Source: Monoplex corrugatus (Eukaryota; Mollusca; Gastropoda; Littorinimorpha; Ranellidae). Taken from it: a stretch of 16,297 nucleotides of DNA. The position numbers and the translations under genes were made by a program. The notes beneath the pieces are model-generated. The model was not told the origin of the DNA, made no database searches, and was given only the letters and a program-made list of their open reading frames with translations. Of the stretch, positions 8,641 through 16,297 are shown one piece after another. The stretch's first letter is position 1, and the number at the start of each line of letters is the position of its first letter. The stretch covers positions 39,269,238-39,285,534 of the forward strand of contig CM060308.1 of the NCBI GenBank assembly GCA_030674185.1. Direction: 5' to 3'.

Positions 8641-8688
8641 GTGTTTCTATTTTTATTGTTGCCGTTATTCATTTTTGTCGTTATTTGT
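8615..8688. repeat. imperfect inverted repeat beside the gap
   Basis: The left arm ACAAATACGACGAAAACG (8615-8632) and the right arm CATTTTTGTCGTTATTTGT (8670-8688) are imperfect reverse complements with a loop of about 37 bases. The left arm has the polarity of the AAC/GAC array; the right arm is T-rich, that is, the opposite polarity. Confidence 0.5.
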
Positions 8689-8697
8689 ACTTTCTGT

Positions 8698-8797
8698 NNN
8701 NNNNNNNNNNNNNNNNNNNNNNNNNNNNNNNNNNNNNNNNNNNNNNNNNNNNNNNNNNNNNNNNNNNNNNNNNNNNNNNNNNNNNNNNNNNNNNNNN
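8698..8797. other. assembly gap (100 N)
   Basis: Exactly 100 undetermined bases, the usual placeholder for a gap of unknown size. It falls at the left border of the T-free array, so the array's true left end and total length are unknown. Confidence 0.99.
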
Positions 8798-11480
8798 GTG
8801 AAGAACACCAGCGACGACAACTAGAAGAACAAAAACGGCGACAACGACAATAGAGAACAACGACGACAACGAGAAGAACAACGACGACGAAGACAACGAG
8901 AAGAACAACTACGACAACGAGAAGAACAACAACGAGAATAACAACTACGACAACGAAAAGAACAACGAGAACAAGAACAACAAAGACAACGAGAAGAACA
9001 AGAACAACAACGACGACGACAACTACGACAATGAGAAAGAACATCGACGACGAGGATAACTATGACAACGAAAAGAGCAACAACTACGACAACGAGGGGA
9101 ACAACGAGGACAACGAGAAAAACGACGACATCGAGAACAACGAGAAGAACAACGACGACGCCAATGAGAACAACAACGAGAACAACAACGAGAACAGCAA
9201 CGACGACAACGAGAACAACGATTACGACGAGAACAGCAACGACGACAACGAGAACAACGACGACAACGAGAAGAACAATAACGACAACGAGAACAACGAC
9301 AACGAGAAGAACAACGACAACGAGAAGAACAACGAGAAGAACAACGACAACGAGAAGAACAACGACAACGAGAACAATAACGACAACGAGAACAACAACG
9401 ACAACGAGAAGAACAACGACAAATAGAACAACAACGACAACGAGAAGAACGACGAAGACAACGAGAAGAACAACGAGAACGACAACGAGAAGAACGACGA
9501 CGACGAGAACAACGACAACGACGACAAGAACAACGACGACAACAACGATGATGACGACGAGAAGAACGACGACGAGAAGAACGACGATAACGAGAACGAC
9601 ATTGAAAGAACAACGACGACAGCGAGAACAAGGACGACAACGAGAAGAACAACAAGGATGACAACGAGAAGAACAACAAGGATGACAACGAGAACAACGA
9701 CGAGAACAAAAACGACGATAACGAGAACAACGAGAACAGCGACAATGGCAACAAGAAGAACAGCGACGGCAAGTAGGACAACGAGAAGAACAACGATAAC
9801 TACAACGAGAAGAACGACAACGTGAAGGCCGACAAGGATGACAACTACAAGGAGAAGAACAACGACGACAACGCGAAGAACAACGACAACGAGAAGAACG
9901 ACGACGACAACGAGAACAACTACGACAACGAGAACAACCACGACAACTACAACGAGAACATCAACGGCAACGAGAAGAACAAAGACATCTACGACAAGAA
10001 GAACGACGACAACGAGGAGAACAATTACAACGAGAACAACCATGACGACAACTACAACAAGAAGAAATCAACGACGACAACGCGAAGAACAAAGACGAAA
10101 ACATCTACGACAACGAGGACAACTACAACGAGAAGAACAACAACCACGACAATTACGACAACGAAAAGAAGAGCAACGATGACAAATACAACGAGAACAG
10201 CAACAACGACGACAACGAGAAGAACAACTACGACGACAAAGCGAAGAACAACGATGACAACGAGAAGAACAAGGAAAACAACAAGAACAACAACAACGAG
10301 AAAAAGAACGACAACAAGAACGACAACAAGAACAACGACGATAACCAGAAAAACAACAACGAGAAGAACAACAACTACAACGAGAAGAACAACGACGACA
10401 GCGAAAAGAACGATGACAACGAAAAGAACAACGAGAAGCACAACGACGACGGCAACGCGAAGAACAAGGATATAACAACGAGAAGAACAACAACGACAAC
10501 GAGAACAACTACGACAACGAGAAGAACAACAGCTACGACAACGAGAACAACGACAACTACGACGACGAGAACAACTACGACAACGAGAACAACTACGACA
10601 ACGAGAACAACTAAGACAACGAGAACAACAACGAGAACAACGACGACGACAACGAGAAGAACAACAGTGACGACAACGAGAAGACAAAGAGAACAACGAC
10701 GGAAACGAGAAGAGTAACAATGACAACGAGAAGAGTAACATGACGACAACGAGAAAAACGCCAACAACGAGAACAACGACGAAAAGAACAGCAACGACGA
10801 CGACGAGAAGAACAGCAACGACGAGAACAACGATGACGAGAATAACAACAACGACGAGAAGAACAACAACGATGACGAGAATAACAACGACAACGACGAG
10901 AAGAACAACAATGAGAACGACGAGAAGAACAACTGACGAAAACGAGAAGAAAAACGACGAGAAGAACAATAACGACAACGACGAGAAGAACGACAACGAG
11001 AAGAACAAGGACGACAACGAGAAGAACAAGGACGACGACAACGAGAAGAACAAGGACGACGACAACGAGAACAAGGACGACGACAACGAGAAGAACAAGG
11101 ACGACGACAACGAGAACAACAAGGACGATGACAACGAGAACAACAAGGACGACGACAACGAGAACAAAAAGGACGACGACAACGAGAACAACAACAAAGA
11201 CGACGACAACGAGAAGAACAAGGACGACGACAATGAGAAGAACAGCAAGGTCGACGACAACGAGAAGGACGACAACGAGAAGAACAACAACGACGACGAC
11301 AACGAGAAGGACAACGAGAAGAACGACAACGAGCAGAACAAGGAGGACAATGAGAAGAACAAGGAGGACAACGAGAAGAACGACAAGGAGAACAACGAAA
11401 AAAACGACAATGAGAACAACGAGAACGACAACAAGGACAACGAGAACGACAACGAGAACGACAACGAGGACAACGAGAAA
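8798..11480. repeat. ~2.7-kb T-poor tandem array of AAC/GAC/GAG/AAG triplets
   Basis: The plus strand is a triplet mosaic in which nearly every triplet is purine-A-(C or G): AAC, GAC, GAG and AAG, with minor TAC, AGC and AAA. T is a few percent at most. Local units differ: 15- and 18-bp units (GACAACGAGAACAAC and GACAACGAGAAGAACAAC) around 9290-9480; a TAC-containing variety at 10490-10620; and 21-, 24- and 27-bp units with GACGAC at 11005-11260. The triplet phase slips every few hundred bases. With so little T, stop codons are nearly impossible in any of the six frames, so the long open frames (up to 615 codons on the minus strand) are not evidence for genes. CpG is dense because most units contain ACG. 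Confidence 0.93.
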
Positions 11481-11679
11481 CCAGCGAAACAAAAGACTGA
11501 GAAACTGAGACCAAAATCCACAAGAATATCGATGAAAGCTAGATCGACCAGTAACAGCCCTTTCCCCTCCCAAAACAAATGAATTTGAATACAATACAGT
11601 AAAGCATAAGAACAAGAAGACAGATCATTAACAATAACTACACACACAAAAAAGAAAAAACAACAGAAATGGTAATGTT
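11481..11679. other. spacer between array and LINE
   Basis: A-rich sequence continuing the array's strand bias at first (AAACC, AAAGACTGAG) and then becoming ordinary mixed sequence with A-rich patches at 11610-11670. The last in-phase N/D/E/K frame runs out here to a stop near 11580, giving a short basic non-repetitive tail. I do not regard it as a gene end. Confidence 0.5.
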
Positions 11680-12185
11680 TTTCTCTCCAGTATCGCTTGA
11701 CACGTATGATTGCAAGAGTGCTCCGACGGGTTCGGTCGGTAGAGAATCCCAGGTCATCACTCCAGCGTCTATCCACCAGTTCCAGGTCTTTGTCGACCGC
11801 CTGGCGCCAGTACATTTTTGGTCTTCCCCTCTTTCGCTGTTCTCTAGGTTCTAGTTCAGGACTTGGTTGGCATATCTGGAAGATGGCATATAGCAGCATG
11901 GCCCAGCCAACTCAGTCGACGCTTGCAGATGATGATGGTAACTGGGATCTGTTTGCGTCTTGACCTTACTAATCGTTGTCACTGACTTTCCATTTGGTGC
12001 CCAAGATATTGCGTAGGTACCTACTTGGTTTTTGTTTTATTCGGGCTTGTTTTCAAGTACCACATTTCACAATTATACAGTTGACAAAACGTTGGAGTTG
12101 TAGAATCGCAATTTTAGTTTGACAGAAATTTTCTTGCTTTTCCAGATATAGCTTGTTGACAACTCCAGTCGCTTCGCCCAAGTGA
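11680..12185 (-). mobile_element. decayed LINE reverse-transcriptase C-terminal region
   Basis: Read on the minus strand with frameshifts and stops, the segments follow the standard order of LINE polyprotein ends. KLKLRFYNSNVLS (about 12127-12085) resembles the K-x-K-L-R-x-(F/Y)-N-(S/T)-N-V region next to the lost LLYG motif. YLRNILGTKWKVSDND follows at about 12018-11971, then RRLSWLGHAA at about 11922-11893, then RKRGRPKMYWRQAVDKDLEL at about 11836-11777, ending in a DRTR motif near 11740 where DRxxW(R) is usual. Several stops lie between, so the copy is inactive. The catalytic YADD part would be further right, and I could not recognise it past 12185. It is a different element from the two LINE tails in the modules. 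Clade unresolved. Confidence 0.8.
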
Positions 12186-12739
12186 CAGTTAAGCTCTATA
12201 ACCATTCTTTTTGAATTATGTTTTTTTTGTATTCATTCATTCTTTGGTATTCTTCGTCGGGCAAAGTGTTTTGCCATACTAACAGCAAAGGCCGAAAGAT
12301 TGGGTCTTCACATTTGCGTCTCTGGAAACCTGGAAGATGCCTGGCAGTTCGTTCCTTTTCTCACACTGGTAAAAGCAGCAGGGAAGTTTGTGTTTTTCTC
12401 CTAATTTTTGTATCTGGTGTTGTTTGTGATCTTACGCTTAACAAGGGCCAGTTGGTGGAAAATTTGCGCCTGTCTTGACTTGTATTAAATACGCGTTCTA
12501 TTCTTTTTTCGTATGTTTTCTAGTTCATCTTCGGCGTTGTTTTTTCTGTGTCTGGCAGGGGAATCGATACTCTTTGGGACACGGCTAATACCATGCTGGT
12601 GGTCCTGCTTTGCCCCTGTATCTTATCTTGGAGGTCTCATTGTGTGAACACACTTCTAGTAAACTTTCTGTGTTACTATCAAATGCCTTCAGCTAACGCC
12701 GTTTTCCTGTCCAGGTATTGTTTTCGTTCAGATCTTGTG
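12186..12739. other. unassigned spacer, possibly 5' part of the LINE remnant
   Basis: Mixed sequence without strong simple repeats. A minus-strand stretch near 12510-12560 reads charged, helix-like residues, but I recognise no RT or endonuclease motif. Plus-strand frames at 12218-12478 and 12548-12811 show no domain, and the latter runs into the G-rich array. Confidence 0.45.
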
Positions 12740-13137
12740 AGTAACAGAGGGAGGGAACCGGACTGGGGTGGGTGGGGGGGAAACAGTGAGGGAACTCCAG
12801 ATGGGGTGTGAGAACAGAGGGAGGGAAATCGGGATGGGGGGTGGGGTGCGGGAAAGAGAGGGAGGGAACTTAGGGGTGTGGGAACAGGGAGGGAACTCGG
12901 GACGATGGAAGTGGGAGGGAACTGGGGAGGGGGAGGGGGAGGGACAGAGGGAGGAACTCTGGATATGGGGAAACAGATGGAGGGACTCCAGGTTGGGTGG
13001 GAGAGAACAGAGGGAGGGAACTCTGGATAGCTGGGGGAAACGGAGGGAGGGAATTCTGGGGAGAGGGAGGAAGGGAACTCCAGGTTTGGGAGGAAACAAA
13101 GCGAGGGAATTCCAGGGGGTGGGGAACAGAACGAGAG

Positions 13138-13370
13138 AACTCCAGGAGGGGGGAACAGAGCGGAGGAACTCAGGAGGGGGGAACAGAGCGGAGGAACTCA
13201 GGAGGGGGGAACAGAGCGGGGGAACTCAGGAGGGGGGAACAGAGCGGAGGAACTCAGGAGGGGGGAACAGAGCGGGGGAACTCAGGAGGGGGGAACAGAG
13301 CGAGGGAACTCAGGAGGGGGGAACAGAGCGAGGGAACTCAGGAGGGGGGAACAGAGCGAAGGAACTCGGG
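13138..13370. repeat. 28-bp homogeneous core block of the G-rich array
   Basis: The motif AACTC recurs at 13167, 13195, 13223, 13251, 13279, 13307, 13335 and 13363, exactly 28 bases apart; the first unit, at 13138, is 29 bases because of one extra C. Units differ only at one or two purine positions after GAGCG. As 28 is one more than a multiple of three, the three plus frames give the same 28-residue cycle in shifted register. Confidence 0.97.
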
Positions 13371-13677
13371 AGGGAGGGGGGGTTGCAGAGCGAGAGAACT
13401 GCGGTTTTTGTGGGAAAGTTTGAGGGAACTCTGGATGGGGGCAGAACGCAGGAAGGGAACTCCAGGTAGGAGGGAGAACAGAGGGAGGAAACTCCGTAGG
13501 GGGAAGAATAGAGGAACTCTGGATGGGAGGGAGGGAGGGAGGGAACTCCGGATGGGTGGGAGAACAAAGGGAGGAACTCCCGGATGGGGGGGAGAACAAA
13601 GGGAGGAACTCCGGATGGGGGGTAGAACAAAGGGAGGAACTCCGGATGGGGGGTGGAAAAGAGACTGAGGGAACTCC

Positions 13678-13736
13678 GGGGGGGGGGGGGGCGCAGGGAG
13701 GGAACACGGGGGTGGGGAACTTTGACACCCCCCCCC
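13678..13736. repeat. G14 and C9 homopolymer runs 36 bases apart
   Basis: A run of 14 G at 13678-13691 and a run of 9 C at 13728-13736 on the same strand. The C-run is the only clear reversal of strand bias in the G-rich array. The two could pair as a hairpin, competing with quadruplex formation. Confidence 0.85.
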
Positions 13737-14444
13737 TATCCAGAGGGAGGAACTCTGGCGCCGGGAGGGGGAGGGGAGAGAACTGAGGGAGCAAACTTGG
13801 GGGGAAGAGGGGGAACTCCCGGTTTGGGGGGAAACGGGGAATTTTGGATGGGAGGAGATCAGAGGGAGGGAACTAAGGACGGTGGGGAGAGGGAACTCGG
13901 GTTGTTGGGGGGAAGTGGAGAGGGATGGAACTCTGGATGGTGGGAACAGAGGGAGGGAACTCCGGATGGGGGGGGGGGGCGGGAGAAGAGAGGGAGGCAA
14001 CTCCGGACGTGGGGGGGGGGCGGGAGAAGAGAGAACTCCGGACGTGGGGGAGGGGGGCGGGAGAACAGAGGGAGAGAACTCGGGACGGGGGATGGGAGGG
14101 AATTCCGGACGTGGGGTGAGGGGGCAGGAGAAGAGAGGGAGGGAACTACGGAAGCGGGGGGGATTTGATGAGTAAGGGAACTTTGGATGAGGGGGAGAAA
14201 TGGGGGTAGGAGGGATGGGCATCTGGGTGGGGTGGGGGAAAGCGAAGGTAAATCCTGGAAAGTTGAGGGAAATGGAGGGACTGGAGAAGAGATCGAACTC
14301 CGGACGTGGGGGAAGGGGGGGTGGGAGAACAGAGGGAGGGAACTCCGGAGGATAGGAGGGCGGGAGAAGAGAGGGAGGGAACTCAGGATGAGGGGGGGCG
14401 GGAGAAGGGAGGGAACTCTGGACGCGTGGGGGGGGGGGATAGAT

Positions 14445-14640
14445 GAGTGTGTGTGTGTGCGTGCGTGCTTGCGTGCGTGCGTGCGTGTGATGGTGTGTGC
14501 GTGTGTGTGTGTATGTGTGTGTGTGCAGTTTTTCTTTAGTTTATGACTATTCATACACACACTTTTCTTGTAGGTGAGTGAGTTTGCATATGTGTGTGTA
14601 TATATATGTGTGTGTGCGCGCATGTGTGAATGTATATGTG
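14445..14640. repeat. (TG)n/(CGTG)n microsatellites with short spacer
   Basis: TG and GCGT repeats at 14445-14526, a 50-base ordinary segment, then TG, TATG and GCGC repeats from 14586. Confidence 0.88.
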
Positions 14641-14770
14641 TATATGTATATATGTATGTATATGTATGTATATGTATCTCTCTCTCTCTCTGTGTGAGAG
14701 AGAGAGTGTGTGTGTGGGGGGGGTGTTTGTTTGTGTGTGTGTGTGTTTCTGTATGTCTGCCTGTCTGTCC
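14631..14770. repeat. (ATGT)n-(CT)n-(GA)n-(TG)n compound microsatellite
   Basis: ATGT/ATAT units, then a CT run, GAGAG run, TG run, G7-8 run and TCTG units. Positions 14680-14690 and 14696-14706 form a perfect 11-bp CT/GA stem with a TGTGT loop. Confidence 0.9.
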
Positions 14771-15198
14771 GTCTCCTTGTGTCTGTCTTTGTGTTTGCTA
14801 CAAAAAATGTATCAGCAAGATATTCTCATCTGTTTCTGTATGGACGTTTGATGGATGCTTATGCTTAAGTTTGAAAGTCATGGCGCCAAGATCAAGGTCA
14901 GACGGGCCAGAAAGTGTCTAAAAGCAACACCTTTTCCCAGGAATGTACATGTATTTTAATAGCACTTTCTCAGAACTTCCTTCAATGTTTTATTCTTTCT
15001 CAGTGTCATGATAGTCTGGCGTGTTTTCTGCTTCACGTCTAGTTTCGTTTATATTATATGAAGTGCATTTTAGGACACAGTGCTGATGATCTTGAAAAAT
15101 ACAAAATCTTGATAATAATTTCTGTGTAGAACGAGAGTTAAAGAGAGTTAAAATGGTTTGATTGTTTTGTTTGTTCTTTCTGTTGTTGTTGTTGTTTC
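14771..15198. other. AT-rich unassigned sequence
   Basis: About 430 bases with no recognised coding, RNA or transposon signal. A 115-codon plus frame ending near 14921 starts in the microsatellite and is not supported as a gene. Confidence 0.5.
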
Positions 15199-15200
15199 TG

Positions 15201-15248
15201 GTTTTTTTGTTTTTTTTTTTTTTTTGGGGGGGGGTTGTTTTTTTTGCA
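15201..15248. repeat. T15-G9-T homopolymer cluster
   Basis: A run of 15 T (15211-15225) joins directly to nine G (15226-15234), followed by TTG and a further T-run. GTTGTT units precede it from about 15182. Confidence 0.9.
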
Positions 15249-16297
15249 ATGTCTTGTAATCATTCATTCTTATATTGCCATGTCTATTTTGCATCATAAG
15301 TGAGCAACAGATTGATTCATCCATTCAGTCTTATAGTCAGCGTTAAGAAGATGAAAATGTACATCACACAGAACATAGCAATTATATTTACGTCTTTCCA
15401 AAATATACTCATATTAGAAATTCCTCACTCATGAATATTCATCCACGATAACTCAACACTAACACCGTCAACAACAGTTACAACGTGTATTTTCAATCCA
15501 TTCACATTACAGAACTAGTCGATTCGTTCATTCATGTATCACTCCATATCTCAAAAACAAACTCCAACAACAACTTTCCATTTCTCCAACAGTTTAAGTC
15601 ATTCGATCATTCTCTGTTACGTTAATATAATACTAAGCAAAAACCAACAACATCATTACCAACGATTATAGATATTATCAGCTTGTTTACTTACAACCAA
15701 CCTCTTTATTTACTGCTGCAAAACGTACAAACGAAACGGTTGATGAAAAAGAAATGTATTGTACCCATTTCAGGACTGGAGACTTAGTTCAAAACAAACA
15801 CACAAAAACGAAGGAAATGCCTACCTGTTTCGACCTTTCAGTTTCATACAGGGCACATTATCAAAAACAAACAAACAAACGAACAAAAAGCCGGGAAGAA
15901 AGGAAATGTCAACACACAGGACAGAACACACACACTGGGTACCTGCGATGGGAACACAAAGAGACGGGGAGCTAATGCATACAGCAAAGGGGGTGTAACA
16001 AGGGAGGACAAGGTAACTGCATGTGTTTGATAGAAAGACGGCTGTGCTTTTGTGCTTGAGAGTATACTACAACAAATATGTGCATCTCACATATGCATAT
16101 ACATGCATAGATTCACGTACATATATACGATGAAACAATAGCAGCGACAATAGCGTGTTTTTTGGTTGTTGTTGTTTTTTTTCGTATATTTTCAATATTA
16201 CAACTTTTTTCTTTATTCATTGATGTGACACTTTTAAACAACTCGAAGATACACACTAATTTTCAATTTGTGTTAGTCATATAGTCACTCTCTTCAT
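15249..16297. other. AT-rich unassigned sequence to window end
   Basis: About 1 kb with scattered CAAC and CAAAC patches, a (CAAA)n run near 15869-15888 and ATAC/ATGC patches at 16075-16130. The two overlapping plus frames at 15754-15998 show no domain and share one region in two registers. I see no gene, RNA or transposon end. Confidence 0.5.

Larger units (their letters stand above)
12740..14440. repeat. ~1.7-kb G-rich minisatellite array
   Basis: Degenerate tandem units share a core of GGGA(G)GGAACTC(C/A/T)GGA followed by a G-run and (G)AACAGAG or GAGAAGAG. Unit length is variable: 28-bp in the central block, about 31-32 bp at 13560-13650, and longer (about 40-50 bp) with GGACGTGGGG at 13995-14420. 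The plus strand is almost all purine, with recurrent runs of 4 to 14 G, so it is a strong G-quadruplex and R-loop candidate. Gly/Arg/Glu-rich plus frames and Pro/Ser-rich minus frames result from the repeat and are not genes. Confidence 0.93.

Noticed and set aside
9031..11582. Asn/Asp/Glu/Lys- and Thr/Arg-rich plus-strand frames
   Set aside because: They are phases of the same triplet array and switch between phases at indels. No conserved domain is present.
10052..11899. 615-codon minus-strand open frame, very rich in V, L, S and R, ending across the T-poor array
   Set aside because: It joins a LINE C-terminal fragment in frame with the array. The array has almost no T on the plus strand, so stops cannot occur; length is not evidence of coding.
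13138..13370. 28-bp direct repeats resembling CRISPR repeats in length
   Set aside because: Units are contiguous without unique spacers, lie in a eukaryotic G-rich minisatellite, and have no cas genes nearby.
12768..14546. Gly/Arg/Glu-rich and Pro/Ser-rich frames in the G-rich array
   Set aside because: The same peptide cycle appears in shifted register in all three plus frames because the unit length is not a multiple of three; this is purely repeat-derived.
15754..15998. Overlapping plus frames and a CAG acceptor-like site near 15773
   Set aside because: Two registers are equally open, composition is A-rich, and there is no domain or partner splice site.

Overview
This is a repeat-dominated stretch of an animal nuclear genome, with no complete protein-coding gene, tRNA or rRNA that I can support. 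Very long (TG)n/(CA)n tracts, decayed non-LTR retrotransposon tails, two large strand-asymmetric tandem arrays and a 100-N scaffold gap all point to a repeat-rich eukaryote. A marine invertebrate such as a mollusc fits the LINE C-terminal motifs and the simple-sequence content, but that placement is inference.

Layout. Positions 1-540 are low-complexity or unassigned. From 569 to 1630 there are TG, ATGT and TA microsatellites with an AT-rich spacer. From about 1688 to 3430 and again from about 5592 to 8005 lies the same sequence twice, in direct orientation. Both copies (A and B) are diverged by indels and substitutions, but blocks stay collinear from end to end. Both have a TG tract on the left and a TCTG/CT tract plus CA or TG tract on the right, so the whole module is duplicated. 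Each copy carries private insertions: A has a LINE 3' end (2080-2248). B has a different LINE 3' end (about 7590-7825) ending in (TGA)n, and a TTAA-flanked short inverted-repeat element embedded in an approximately 57-bp minisatellite (6782-7042).

Positions 8698-8797 are a sequencing gap. It sits at the edge of an approximately 2.7-kb array (8798-11480) whose + strand is built almost only from the triplets AAC, GAC, GAG and AAG, with very little T. Because every stop codon and every stop complement needs a T, the array is open in all six frames; the long N/D/E/K, T/R, V/L and S/R frames are composition artefacts. It is followed by a decayed LINE reverse-transcriptase C-terminal region on the minus strand (about 11680-12185), an unassigned spacer, and a G-rich minisatellite of about 1.7 kb (12740-14440). 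The core of that minisatellite is a near-perfect 28-bp unit, with strong potential for G-quadruplex formation. Microsatellites to about 14770 and AT-rich unassigned DNA complete the window.

There is no gene cooperation to describe. The interest lies in the duplicated module, the T-free array and its polarity change at the gap, and the insertions that post-date the duplication.
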